Shown piece after piece: positions 24,157 through 31,854 of a DNA stretch of 64,000 nucleotides (the stretch's first letter is position 1; the number at the start of each line of letters is the position of its first letter). Source of the stretch: JADLGL01 sp050184415 (lineage in GTDB: Bacteria > Pseudomonadota > Alphaproteobacteria > Rhizobiales > Kaistiaceae). The stretch lies in the NCBI GenBank assembly GCA_050184415.1, contig JBFXAJ010000011.1, positions 38,470-102,469 of the forward strand, read 5' to 3'. Under the pieces are notes generated by a model. That model saw only the letters and a list, made by a program, of their open reading frames with translations, ran no database searches and had not been told where the DNA came from. Position numbers and translations under genes: made by a program.

Positions 24157-24831
24157 CTACGCCCCGCCAGCGCGATCGGACACGCGCTGCTTGAGCTGCG
24201 CGAGTTCGGCGTTGACCGCGTCCTCGGCCTCGAGCTCGGCGAACTGCTCGTTGAGCGACCGCGGCCGCCCGGTGGCGTAGACCTCGGCCTCCGCCTCGAG
24301 CTCGTCAACCTTGCGCTCGAACTGGTCGTAGCGCGCCACCGCGTCCTCGACCCTGCTCGAATAGACCAGGCGATTGACGCGGATGCGGTCGCTGGCCGCC
24401 TGGCGGCGGATCTCGACCGAGCGCTGCTTGGCCTTGGCTTCCTTCAGCTTGGCCTGGAGCTGGCTGAGGTCCTCGGTCGACTTCGCGATCGACTCCTCGA
24501 TCGCCTTCAGCTCGTTGGTCAGCATGTCGGCCATCTCGCCGGCCTTGCGGCGGGCGACCAGCGCGCCGCGGGCGAGGTCGTCGCGGCCGCGTTCGACGGC
24601 AAGCTCGGCCTTCCGCGCCCACTCGTCATGGCGCTGCTGGAAGTCGGAGCGCTTCCGCTCGATCTCCTTCTTGTCGGCGATCGCGCGCGCCGCGGAGGAG
24701 CGGACCTCGACCAGCGTATCCTCCATCTCCTGGATGATGAGGCGCATGATCTTTTCGGGGTCCTCGGCGCGGTCGAGGAGCGCGTTGATGTTCGAATTCA
24801 CGATGTCGGACAGGCGGGAGAAAACACCCAT
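24157..24831 (-). CDS. pspA: Phage shock protein A
   Basis: A 224-residue PspA/Vipp1/ESCRT-III-family protein. It has an N-terminal amphipathic helix (MGVFSRLSDIVNSNINALLD), then EDPEKIMRLIIQEMEDTLVEVR in parts, and a long helical hairpin rich in Glu/Arg/Ala. PspA polymerises on damaged inner membrane to limit proton leakage, and inhibits PspF in resting cells. The usual start, MGxF, supports the chosen ATG, with AGGGAA upstream. It is preceded by two tiny membrane-protein genes and followed by pspB and pspC. Confidence 0.96.
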   Translation of the reverse strand: MGVFSRLSDIVNSNINALLDRAEDPEKIMRLIIQEMEDTLVEVRSSAARAIADKKEIERKRSDFQQRHDEWARKAELAVERGRDDLARGALVARRKAGEMADMLTNELKAIEESIAKSTEDLSQLQAKLKEAKAKQRSVEIRRQAASDRIRVNRLVYSSRVEDAVARYDQFERKVDELEAEAEVYATGRPRSLNEQFAELEAEDAVNAELAQLKQRVSDRAGGA

Positions 24832-24842
24832 GGTTCCGTTCC

Positions 24843-24974
24843 CTAGAGAATGATGGCGCCGAGGGCGAAGCCCAGGGCGAAGACCAGCCAGATCGTCTCG
24901 GGCTCGCGGACCCAGTCCGGCAGCGAATCCCGGTTGCTTTCGACGAACCGGCCGAGGCGGGAGAAGGCACTCAT
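24843..24974 (-). CDS. Tiny membrane protein of the psp operon, second copy
   Basis: A 43-residue frame: MSAFSRLGRFVESNRDSLPD, then WVREPETIWLVFALGFALGAIIL and stop. A short amphipathic start resembling the PspA N-terminus (FSRLGR) precedes one C-terminal transmembrane helix. The ending WLVFALGFALGAIIL resembles that of the previous small gene, WLIFILGFIVGAFLL, suggesting duplication. It lies 11 bases from pspA. It may play the role of PspD or PspG, the small Psp effectors of enterobacteria, but no homology can be claimed. The ribosome-binding site is weak, so translation may be coupled to the upstream gene. Confidence 0.65.
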   Translation of the reverse strand: MSAFSRLGRFVESNRDSLPDWVREPETIWLVFALGFALGAIIL

Positions 24975-24983
24975 CGCGGCCGC

Positions 24984-25115
24984 CTAGAGGAGGAACGCGC
25001 CGACGATGAAGCCAAGGATGAAGATCAGCCAGCCGCGACTGATCGTGATGGTGTGCTCGCGGCTCATCCGCACGCCCGGCCAGCGCTCCCCGTAGCGTCT
25101 TTCATAGGTCTGCAT
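24984..25115 (-). CDS. Tiny membrane protein, first gene of the psp operon
   Basis: A 43-residue frame beginning MQTYERRYGERWPGVRMSRE and ending ISRGWLIFILGFIVGAFLL. A basic N-terminus precedes one C-terminal transmembrane helix. AAGGGGAC lies before the ATG and the sigma-54 promoter about 55-70 bases upstream. The same length and the matching C-terminal helix of the next gene indicate tandem paralogues. The function is unknown; location predicts an envelope-stress membrane peptide. Both genes are too short for many annotation pipelines. Confidence 0.65.
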   Translation of the reverse strand: MQTYERRYGERWPGVRMSREHTITISRGWLIFILGFIVGAFLL

Positions 25116-25168
25116 GTCGTCCCCTTGGGCTTGCGAGCCGCGGTCGGCGGCCCTTCATGCCAATCCTA

Positions 25169-25186
25169 TTGCGAAGGCCGTGCCAA
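25169..25186 (-). promoter_or_regulatory. Sigma-54 promoter of the psp operon
   Basis: On the minus strand the sequence reads TTGGCACGGCCTTCGCAA. It matches the -24/-12 consensus TGGCACG-N4-TTGC with one mismatch and the strict GG-N10-GC spacing. The start of transcription would be about 40-45 bases before the first small gene. pspF, which encodes the matching activator, is divergent. Confidence 0.85.
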
Positions 25187-25234
25187 GTGATGCCAGAGGG
25201 TTTTATCATATTGATTTCACTGATGATTCTCCCC

Positions 25235-25246
25235 GATGACGTCATC
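25235..25246. promoter_or_regulatory. Perfect palindrome, candidate activator site
   Basis: GATGACGTCATC is a perfect 12-base palindrome about 50-65 bases upstream of the sigma-54 -24 element. It could be part of the PspF upstream activating sequence or a site for another regulator. Confidence 0.35.
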
Positions 25247-25357
25247 CTTCCGGCACAACGATACGGTGGATAGCGCCGACTTGTTGGCATTTTTCACCAC
25301 ATTGTTTAGTATTGGGGACCATGTCGAAGTCGCCACCTGACGTGACCGCTCCTCTTC

Positions 25358-25562
25358 ACCTCCCCCCGGCGGGGAGAGGTCGGATCGACACCAGCGAACT
25401 CGGCTGTTGCCGAGTTCGCTGCCAGAGTGCCGAAGTCGGAAACATCCGACTTCGGTGCGGATCGATCCGGGTGAGGGGGTGCACCCCCTCGGGGGCGGAA
25501 TCCTTCACCCGATCCGTCGCTTGCGTGACGGCTCGACCTCTCCCCGCCGGGGAGAGGTGGGA
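25358..25562. repeat. Palindromic repeat family B, copy 1, with nested palindromes
   Basis: The ends CCCCCGGCGGGGAGAGGTCG and CGACCTCTCCCCGCCGGGG are inverted. Inside are a 12-base-stem palindrome (AGCGAACTCGGC...GCCGAGTTCGCT, 25393-25420) and family C copy 3 (25430-25455). Related elements without these inner palindromes lie at 30161-30305 and 58554-58699, so the inner units look inserted. It sits between pspF and the psp promoter. Confidence 0.75.
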
Positions 25563-25646
25563 GGTTGCCGCCGCGCCTCGGCCACGCGCAAACGTCTCCA
25601 AGAGGGGCGCTGGTGTCGGGGCCCTCGCGCCGCGGTGCGGCCAACG

Positions 25647-26720
25647 ATGATCGCGCCCGAAACCGAGTCCGCCGGCCTCCTCGGTCAGGCGCCGGCCTTC
25701 CTCGACGCCCTCGCGCATGCCTCGGCCGCGGCGCCGCTCGACCGGCCGCTCCTCATCATCGGCGAGCGTGGCTGCGGCAAGGAGCTGTTCGCGGAGCGCA
25801 TCCATTTCCTGTCGCGGCGGTGGGACCAGCCGCTGGTCAAGGTCAATTGCGCGGCCCTCGCCGACGAACTCCTCGACAGCGAGCTGTTCGGCCATGAGGC
25901 CGGCGCCTTCACCGGCGCCACCAGGCGCCACATCGGCCGCTTCGAGCGCGCCGATGGCGGCACCCTCTTCCTCGACGAGATCGGCTCCGCCTCGCTCCGG
26001 GTGCAGGAGAAGGTGCTCCGGGTCATCGAATATGGTGAGTTCGAGCGGGTCGGCGGCAGCGAGACGCGGACCTGCAATGTCCGCGTCCTCGGCGCGACCA
26101 ATGTCGACCTCCCCGCGCGCGCCGCCGCCGGCTCCTTCCGCTCGGATCTCCTCGACCGTCTCGCCTTCGACGTCGTGACCCTGCCGCCGCTCCGGGCACG
26201 AAGAAGCGACATCCCGGTGCTCGCGGCCGAGTTCGGCCGGGCATTCGCCCACGAGATCGACCAGCCCTTTCCCGGCTTCTCGCGCGAGGCGGAAACCATG
26301 CTTCTCGGCCATGGCTGGCCGGGAAACGTCCGCGAGCTCAAGAATGTGGTCGAGCGCGCCGTGTATCGGCACTTCGCCACGGAATCGCCGGCAGGATCGA
26401 TCGCCGACGTCCAGCTCGATCCGTTTGCGTCGCCGCATCGCCCCGACTCTCCGGCGGTCAAGGCCGCGGCCGTCCGGACGCCGGCGAGCCCCGAGCCCCC
26501 GCCCCGGGCGTCCGATTTCGGGGCCGCGGTTGCGGCGTTCGAGGCCGGCATCCTGAGATCGGCGCTGGACGCCGCCCTCGGCAACCAGCGCCGCGCCGCC
26601 GCCGCCCTTTCGCTCACCTATGACCAGCTCCGCGGACTCCTCAAGAAGCACGGGCTGGTCGCAAGGAGGCCGTCCGCTGCAACCGCGACGACAGGTCCGG
26701 GCGACGATGTCGCCCGCTAA
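25647..26720 (+). CDS. pspF: Sigma-54-dependent activator PspF
   Basis: A 357-residue enhancer-binding protein without a receiver domain, as expected of PspF. The AAA+ domain starts almost at the N-terminus: Walker A GERGCGKE at 39-46, the sigma-54 contact loop GAFTGA at 86-91, Walker B GGTLFLDEI at 104-112, and GWPGNVRELKNVVER. A Pro/Ala linker leads to a Fis-type helix-turn-helix (NQRRAAAALSLTYDQLRGLL). It activates the divergent psp operon and is inhibited by PspA. The start ATG 25647 leaves only about 10 residues before the AAA+ domain, normal for PspF. Confidence 0.92.
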   Translation: MIAPETESAGLLGQAPAFLDALAHASAAAPLDRPLLIIGERGCGKELFAERIHFLSRRWDQPLVKVNCAALADELLDSELFGHEAGAFTGATRRHIGRFERADGGTLFLDEIGSASLRVQEKVLRVIEYGEFERVGGSETRTCNVRVLGATNVDLPARAAAGSFRSDLLDRLAFDVVTLPPLRARRSDIPVLAAEFGRAFAHEIDQPFPGFSREAETMLLGHGWPGNVRELKNVVERAVYRHFATESPAGSIADVQLDPFASPHRPDSPAVKAAAVRTPASPEPPPRASDFGAAVAAFEAGILRSALDAALGNQRRAAAALSLTYDQLRGLLKKHGLVARRPSAATATTGPGDDVAR

Positions 26721-26826
26721 GCGCCAGAAGCCGGCCGCCTGAATGAACCACTCATCGGCCGTTCACGTTAGGAGGCGTAGCGAGGCGTACCCAAGGGGAG
26801 GTGGGCTGTTCGTCGAAAGGTCGCCA

Positions 26827-27414
26827 ATGAAACGCATCGTCCTCGCCGCCGCCCTTCTGATTGCCGGCATCGGCGCGGCCCACGCCCAGGCCGGGCTCCG
26901 GCTCGGCACCCCCACCTATGGCGGCACCGGATGCCCTCAGGGCACCGCCAGCGCCGTTCTCAGCTCCGATGGCCAGTCGCTCAGTATCTTCTACGACCAG
27001 TACCGTGCCGCGACCGGCAACGGGCGGTCGTTCGACCGCAAGAGCTGCAACCTCGCGATTCCGCTCGATGTGCCGTCGGGCTATTCGGTCTCGGTGCTGA
27101 CGGTCGACTACCGCGGCTTCAACCAGCTTCCCGCAGGCGCGAGCTCGGTCTTCACCGTTGAATATTTCTTTGCCGGCGGCCAGGGGCCGCGCTTCACGCG
27201 CACCTTCAACGGACCGCGGACCCAGGACTTCTTCATCCGCAACGAGCTCACCGCGGCAAGCACCGTGTGGTCGGCCTGCGGCCAGGACGTGATCCTCCGC
27301 ACCAACTCGTCGGTTCGCGTGACCGCGCCGGGCGGCCGCGCGGCCGAAGCCACGGTCGACACCGAAGACATCGCGGCGGCGCTGGTCTACCGGCTGCAGT
27401 GGCGGCGCTGCTAG
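26827..27414 (+). CDS. Secreted DUF4360 protein, copy 1
   Basis: A 195-residue protein with a signal peptide (MKRIVLAAALLIAGIGAAHA). DUF4360 hallmarks are GTPTYGGTGCPQGTASAVLSSDGQ, in parts, then SIFYDQY, RKSCNLAIPLDVPSGYSVSV, DYRGF and WSACGQDVILRTN. Five Cys suggest disulfides in the periplasm or outside. DUF4360 has no known biochemical function. AAAGG lies before the ATG. It is the first of two adjacent copies followed by a related barrel protein, all on the plus strand. Confidence 0.88.
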   Translation: MKRIVLAAALLIAGIGAAHAQAGLRLGTPTYGGTGCPQGTASAVLSSDGQSLSIFYDQYRAATGNGRSFDRKSCNLAIPLDVPSGYSVSVLTVDYRGFNQLPAGASSVFTVEYFFAGGQGPRFTRTFNGPRTQDFFIRNELTAASTVWSACGQDVILRTNSSVRVTAPGGRAAEATVDTEDIAAALVYRLQWRRC

Positions 27415-27655
27415 CCGATGCTTTGCCGGCTTCGTGTGGTCCTCCATAATTTGATCACACGGCTAATGACTTTGGGGAGGGAGCAAACAGCAAGGGGCGC
27501 CGCTCCGAACGGCGGGGTCGGGCGCGCGCCGCCCGTCCTCTCCTTCGTGAACGGCGCCTGAACCGGAGTCTCAGGCCGCATTCAGCCCTCCTCTGTTATC
27601 CCAACCGTGCACGAAGGACCCCCGCCTTCGGCCCAACCAAAGGGAACTACCCCTC

Positions 27656-28261
27656 ATGAAGCGTAAGATTCTTGCCCTCGCCCTTGCGGCCGTGACGGCT
27701 TCCGTGTCGGTCGCGCAGGCGCAGACGCCCGGCATCACCCTCGGCACGCCGGAGACCGGCGGCAATGGCTGCCCGGCCGGCACCGTGTCGTCCGTGCTGG
27801 CGCCGGACGCCCGCAGCCTCTCGATCTTCTTCGACGCCTATTTCGTCGAAGCCGGCGGCACCACCGGCCGCTCCTTCGAGCGCAAGAGCTGCAATGTCGG
27901 CATCCCGGTGAACGTGCCCCAGGGCTTCAGCGTGTCGGTGATCGGCATCGACTACCGCGGCTTCAACGCGCTGCCGGCGGGCGCGCTGTCCCAGTTCAAC
28001 GTCGAGTATTTCTTCGCCGGCACCCGCGGTCCGACCTTCAACCGGACCTTCCGCGGCGCGCTGACCGACGAGTACCTGATCCACAACGACATCGTCGCCG
28101 CCGCCCAGGTGTGGTCGGCCTGCGGCGCGGACGTCATCCTCCGCACCAACACCTCGATGCGCGTCCAGACGGTTGCGAATCGCGAAGCGATGGCGACGGT
28201 CGATACCCAGGACGTCGACGCGGCGCTCGTCTACCTGCTGCAGTGGCAGACGTGCCGTTAA
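27656..28261 (+). CDS. Secreted DUF4360 protein, copy 2
   Basis: A 201-residue paralogue of the previous protein with a signal peptide ending AQA. The same elements appear: TPETGGNGCPAGTVSSVL, SIFFDAYF, RKSCNVGIPVNVPQGFSVSV, DYRGFNALPAG, NVEYFFAG and WSACGADVILRTN. The two copies are alike over most of their length, so this is a local duplication. The 240-base gap between them suggests its own promoter. A hairpin follows before the fusion gene. Confidence 0.88.
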   Translation: MKRKILALALAAVTASVSVAQAQTPGITLGTPETGGNGCPAGTVSSVLAPDARSLSIFFDAYFVEAGGTTGRSFERKSCNVGIPVNVPQGFSVSVIGIDYRGFNALPAGALSQFNVEYFFAGTRGPTFNRTFRGALTDEYLIHNDIVAAAQVWSACGADVILRTNTSMRVQTVANREAMATVDTQDVDAALVYLLQWQTCR

Positions 28262-28292
28262 CCATCCGTTTGCCGTAAGCGGAACTGACTGG

Positions 28293-28315
28293 AACGGCCG
28301 GCTTTGCCGGCCGTT
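28293..28315 (+). terminator. Hairpin between DUF4360 copy 2 and the barrel gene
   Basis: AACGGCCGGC and GCCGGCCGTT form a perfect 10-base stem with a 3-base TTT loop. Because no T-run follows, it may attenuate rather than fully stop transcription into the barrel gene. Confidence 0.55.
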
Positions 28316-28342
28316 CTGCTGCGTGAAACAGGTTCGGGGCAC

Positions 28343-29740
28343 ATGAAAACGAAACTCGGTCTGCTGGCTGCCGCGATCGTTCTGTCGACCTCCCCTGCCC
28401 TCGCCGTGGACGTCTGCGCCAATGGCATCCCGACCGACTACAGCGTCGGCCACGCACCCGACGGCCTGTCCCATTTCGCGGCCTTCAACAATTTCGTCAT
28501 CGAGATCGATGGCGGCGAACCGGCCACCGCGACTGCCACCTGCCGCGCCGAGATCGCGCCGGGCGATCCGACCGGCTATAGCGTCTTCACCGCCGACTAT
28601 CGGGGCTTCGCCCTCCTCGACGCCGGGCAGACCGCGACATTCACCGCCGTCGGCCCCGACGGCACGCCGTTCGAGCTGACGCTGAACGGTCCGACGGACG
28701 GAGACTTCGACCCGCGGCAGTTCGTCGGCACCGCACCGGGGGAAGCGCTCGTCGTTGATCTCTCGCTGACGCTCGATGCCGGGGAACCCGGCGCTCCTTT
28801 CACCACGGCCTTCCTCGACACCGCCGACTTCGCCCGCGTCGGCTTCACGACCTTCGGCGCGGTCCAGGCGTCGATCGACCAGCTCGCCGCCGAGACCGCC
28901 GCCGTCCTCGGCCAGCTCGCCGGCACCGCGGATCTCCTCCTCGGCGTGCTGCGGCCGATTGAGGGACCGGACGAAGCCGGCGTGATCGCCGCCGCGGGCT
29001 CGGGCCTTCTCGGGGCCACCGGCCGCTACAATCTGAGGCCCGGTCTCGGGATCCTGGGCGGCGTCGCCCTGTTCACCCAGTCCGCGCCCGGCGTCGAGAT
29101 CGGCCCGTCCGTGCTCCTTGCCGGCGCGGTGCGCTACGTGTCGCCGAGCCCGACGCCATTGCGCTTCCTGGTCGAGGGCGCAGCCTACGCGGCGCCGAGC
29201 CTCGACCTCACCTATTCGCGGCAGTACCAGAACATCGACGAGATCGTGGCGGTCGAGCAGGCCGCGACCGGCTTCCTCCTGGGCAGCCGCCTGCGTGCCG
29301 GGATCCTTTACGACCTCAACGATCGCAACGAAATCGCCCTGACCGCGGCGGTGTCCCATAGCAGCATCGCCGTGCGCGGCTATGAGGAAGAGGTCAGCCT
29401 CGACAATCTCTTCGCGGCCACGCTATCCGACAGCCGCGCCGGCCGGAGCGCGATCGAGGCCCAGCTCGCCTGGACGATGGCGCTGGCCGAGACTCTCGAC
29501 GTCACCTTCACCGGGACCGTGGGGCGCACCTTCACGAACAGGAACGGCATCGCGGCGGACGTCGCCTTCGTCGACACCGTCGCCGCCGAACTCCCCGCCG
29601 GCCCCTATGTTCAGCTCGGCGCCCGCCTGGGCTGGCAGCCCAGCGAGCGGACCACGGTCGAGGCCTTTGCCCTGACGCGGCACGGTCCGGAGATCGGCAC
29701 TCACACCCAGTTCGGCGCGGCGCTTCGGCTCAGCTTCTAG
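28343..29740 (+). CDS. DUF4360-like domain fused to an outer-membrane beta barrel
   Basis: A 465-residue protein with a signal peptide ending ALA. Residues about 25-155 resemble DUF4360 (CRAEIAPGDPTGYSVFTADYRGFALLDAGQ in parts, matching PSGYSVSVLTVDYRGFNQLPAG of copy 1). A helical linker follows, and from about 210 alternating strands end in LRLSF. The terminal Phe and the repeated aromatic girdle pattern indicate an autotransporter-like outer-membrane barrel. It could anchor or export the DUF4360 module or its paralogues at the surface. No family name is known to me for the whole protein. Confidence 0.72.
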   Translation: MKTKLGLLAAAIVLSTSPALAVDVCANGIPTDYSVGHAPDGLSHFAAFNNFVIEIDGGEPATATATCRAEIAPGDPTGYSVFTADYRGFALLDAGQTATFTAVGPDGTPFELTLNGPTDGDFDPRQFVGTAPGEALVVDLSLTLDAGEPGAPFTTAFLDTADFARVGFTTFGAVQASIDQLAAETAAVLGQLAGTADLLLGVLRPIEGPDEAGVIAAAGSGLLGATGRYNLRPGLGILGGVALFTQSAPGVEIGPSVLLAGAVRYVSPSPTPLRFLVEGAAYAAPSLDLTYSRQYQNIDEIVAVEQAATGFLLGSRLRAGILYDLNDRNEIALTAAVSHSSIAVRGYEEEVSLDNLFAATLSDSRAGRSAIEAQLAWTMALAETLDVTFTGTVGRTFTNRNGIAADVAFVDTVAAELPAGPYVQLGARLGWQPSERTTVEAFALTRHGPEIGTHTQFGAALRLSF

Positions 29741-29789
29741 TCTGGCCGCAGACCCGCTCGCGGATTTCGCGCCGGGAGTCGCACAAGCG

Positions 29790-29822
29790 AAGGCCCGGCC
29801 GACATCCGCCGACCGGGCCTTT
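29790..29822. terminator. Rho-independent terminator
   Basis: AAGGCCCGG and CCGGGCCTT form a 9-base stem with a 14-base loop, followed by TTTCTT. It lies between the convergent barrel gene and csbD and can serve both. Confidence 0.8.
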
Positions 29823-29846
29823 CTTCGAACGAACGACGCTGCGCGC

Positions 29847-30020
29847 TCACTTGCCCCGCAGCGTGTCTTTCAGTCCGCCGACCGCGTTCTGCACCTTGCC
29901 GGCGGCCTTGTCGGCCTTCCCTTCGGCCTGCAATTTCCTGTCGCCCATCACCTTGCCAGCGGCTTCCTTGACGGCGCCCTTGGCCTGCTTGGCGGAACCT
30001 TCGATCCGATCCTTGTCCAC
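29847..30020 (-). CDS. csbD: CsbD family stress protein
   Basis: A 57-residue protein starting MDKDRIEGSAKQAKGAVKEAAGK, in the first-codon GTG reading, followed by GDRKLQAEGKADKAAGKVQNAVGG. This is the full CsbD pattern of repeated Lys/Ala/Gly helices. CsbD-like proteins are small soluble proteins induced by general stress; their mechanism is unknown. The GTG at 30020 with GGGAGA upstream was chosen because no ATG precedes the conserved DRIEG motif. Confidence 0.9.
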   Translation of the reverse strand: MDKDRIEGSAKQAKGAVKEAAGKVMGDRKLQAEGKADKAAGKVQNAVGGLKDTLRGK

Positions 30021-30411
30021 GATGATTCTCCCGTACGCGGCGCGACGATCGCGCCTCGCGAAATCAACGCGAGGTGCCGAGGCGCGGTTCCGGAATCGCG
30101 CGGGGTTGATCAGGCCCCGCAGTCGGCCTTTGCGCCGAGGAGGGGACGTGGCGGTGCGGCCCACCTCTCCCCGGTGGGGAGAGGCCGAGCCGTCGCGCAA
30201 GCGACGGATCGGGTGAGGGAGTTCTGGCCTCGAGGGGGTGCCTCCCTCACCCGGATCGACCCGCTTCGCGCGTCGATCCGACCTCTCCCCGCCGGGGAGA
30301 GGTGAAGGGGGAGTCCTCTCGCCCACGCGGGAATAGCTTGCGAGAACCGCGCAAAGCAATCCGCGTCTCATGCCCCTTGACACCCACCCCTCGGGACCAA
30401 TACTTAAGTTC
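30021..30411. other. Divergent intergenic region with family B repeat
   Basis: The gap between csbD and the ArsR operon is largely taken up by repeat copy 2 (30161-30305). The ArsR promoter lies at its right end. No gene is seen. Confidence 0.6.
30161..30305. repeat. Palindromic repeat family B, copy 2
   Basis: It starts CCACCTCTCCCCGGTGGGGA, contains GCGCAAGCGACGGATCGGGT and a GAGGGGGTGCCTCCCTC inner palindrome, and ends ACCTCTCCCCGCCGGGGAGA. The order and length match copy 3 at 58554-58699. Confidence 0.8.
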
Positions 30412-30419
30412 ATGCTTAA
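30377..30419 (+). promoter_or_regulatory. ArsR-operon promoter and operator overlapping the start codon
   Basis: TTGACA at 30377-30382 is a perfect -35 box; AATACT at 30399-30404 is a possible -10. The inverted repeat TTAAG-N6-CTTAA (30404-30419) covers the ATG at 30412. Transcription should start within a few bases of the ATG, predicting a leaderless or nearly leaderless message repressed by its own product. Confidence 0.65.
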
Positions 30420-30753
30420 CCATCAGCCCGCCCCTATCGACGTCATGTTCCAGGCCCTCGCCGACCCGACGCGACGCCTCATGGTCGAGCGGCTCTCGCA
30501 AGGTCCGCTGTCGGTCAGCGCCCTCGCCGAGCCGTTCGACATGTCGCTCCCGGCGGTCGTCCAGCACCTCAAGGTGCTGGAGACGAGCGGCCTCGTCCGG
30601 ACCCGGAAGGTTGGCCGCGTAAGAACCTGCAGCGTCGAGACGGAGGGCCTTCAGATGGTCGAGCGCTGGATCAACGAACGCCGTCGGCTCTGGGAGCGTC
30701 GCCTCGATCGCCTTGGCGACTACCTCGACTCCCTCCCCGACGACCCCGAGTGA
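30412..30753 (+). CDS. ArsR family repressor, SRPBCC-linked type
   Basis: A 113-residue winged-helix regulator. It has FQALADPTRRLMVERLSQGPLSV in parts, the recognition helix SLPAVVQHLKVLETSGLV, and a wing RKVGRVRTC. There is no metal-binding Cys pair of the ArsR/SmtB type. This subgroup is usually encoded beside SRPBCC (AHSA1) genes, as here, and probably senses a small organic ligand. No ribosome-binding site precedes the ATG, consistent with leaderless translation. It overlaps an operator. Confidence 0.9.
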   Translation: MLNHQPAPIDVMFQALADPTRRLMVERLSQGPLSVSALAEPFDMSLPAVVQHLKVLETSGLVRTRKVGRVRTCSVETEGLQMVERWINERRRLWERRLDRLGDYLDSLPDDPE

Positions 30754-30764
30754 GGACACGACAC

Positions 30765-31244
30765 ATGCAGCGATCCGTCACCCATGGCACCTTCAAGCTC
30801 GAGCGGAGCTACAAGGCGGCGCCATCGAAAGTCTACCGCGCCTTCGCCGACGCCGAAGCGAAGCGGAAATGGTTCGTCGGCCCGCCGGACTGGATCGAGG
30901 GCGAGGTGTCGCTCGACTTCCGCGTCGGTGGCTACGAGATCAACGAAGGCGGCCCGGAAGGCGGCCCGATAAGCCGCTTCGTCTGCCTCTACCAGGACAT
31001 CATCCCGAACGAGCGCTTCATTTACACCTACGAGATGTTCCACGACGCCAAGCGCATCTCGGTGTCGCTGGCGACGATGGAGCTCCGGCCCGAAGGGAGT
31101 GGCACGCGCCTGGTGCTGACCGAGCAGGGCGCGTTTCTCGACGGCTTCGACGATCCCACGGTCCGCGAGGAAGGCACCAGGGGCCTCCTCGAACAGCTGG
31201 CGGTCGCCCTTGACGAAGCACCGGCCGAACGGAGCCTCGCATGA
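30765..31244 (+). CDS. SRPBCC (AHSA1-like) domain protein
   Basis: A 159-residue helix-grip protein: TFKLERSYKAAPSKVYRAFADAEAKRKWF in parts, then LDFRVGGYEIN, YQDIIPNERFIYTYEM and GTRLVLTEQGAFLDGFDDP. These features define the AHSA1 branch common behind ArsR genes. Its ligand is unknown. GAGGACACG precedes ATG 30765; a GTG at 30750 overlaps the arsR stop and is an alternative. The next gene overlaps it by ATGA. Confidence 0.9.
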   Translation: MQRSVTHGTFKLERSYKAAPSKVYRAFADAEAKRKWFVGPPDWIEGEVSLDFRVGGYEINEGGPEGGPISRFVCLYQDIIPNERFIYTYEMFHDAKRISVSLATMELRPEGSGTRLVLTEQGAFLDGFDDPTVREEGTRGLLEQLAVALDEAPAERSLA

Positions 31245-31708
31245 GCGCCCCGGTCAACACCGGGACGTTCGCCCTCGAGCGCACTTACAAGGCGAGCCCC
31301 GCCAAGGTCTGGGGCGCGTGGTCGAGCGAGAAGGCCAAAGGCGCGTGGTTCATGCCGCCGCCGACCGGCGGCCGCAGCAGCTACAGCCTCGACTTCCGCG
31401 TCGGCGGCCGCGAGGTCAACGAAGGCGATGCCGGCGAGGGCTTCTCATACAAGTACGACGCGCTCTATTTCGACATCATCCCGAACGAGCGCATCATCTA
31501 CTCCTATGAGATGCTTTTCGGCGGCGTCCGCGTCTCGACCTCGCTCGCCACGATCGAGCTCAAGCCGAGCGGCACGGGCACCCGCCTGAAGATCACCGAA
31601 CAGGGTGCCTTTCTCGACGGCACGGACTCTCCAGAAGCGCGACGGGCGGGAACGGAAATCCTGCTCCGAAATCTGAGCGAAGCGCTCGGAGAAGCTGAAG
31701 AAGCTTAG
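31241..31708 (+). CDS. SRPBCC (AHSA1-like) domain protein, paralogue
   Basis: A 155-residue paralogue of the preceding protein with the same blocks: TFALERTYKASPAKVWGAWSSEKAK in parts, LDFRVGGREVNEG, FDIIPNERIIYSYEM and RLKITEQGAFLDGTDSPE. Its ATG overlaps the stop of the first copy (ATGA), so the pair is translationally coupled and probably made in equal amounts. They may form a heterodimer. Confidence 0.9.
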   Translation: MSAPVNTGTFALERTYKASPAKVWGAWSSEKAKGAWFMPPPTGGRSSYSLDFRVGGREVNEGDAGEGFSYKYDALYFDIIPNERIIYSYEMLFGGVRVSTSLATIELKPSGTGTRLKITEQGAFLDGTDSPEARRAGTEILLRNLSEALGEAEEA

Positions 31709-31854
31709 GAAATCCCCGCCGCATACGCTGCGGCGGATCCCGAAAATATCTTCGCAACGAAATGTCGACCGCGACGAACCCGGTTCGTCGTGAACGGGAA
31801 GGCGCGTGCCGGACGGGCGGCGAACAGGGCGCCTCGATGGACAGGAGAAACACC

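Larger units (their letters stand above)
25116..25646. other. psp regulatory region with inserted repeat
   Basis: The divergent region between the psp operon and pspF holds the sigma-54 promoter, a perfect 12-base palindrome at 25235-25246, an AT-rich stretch (25195-25320) likely to hold the PspF activator sites, and a 205-base repeat structure next to pspF. Confidence 0.7.

Noticed and set aside
27647..29359. Long minus-strand frame opposite DUF4360 copy 2 and the barrel gene
   Set aside because: No motif or start signal; it spans two genes and a hairpin on the other strand.
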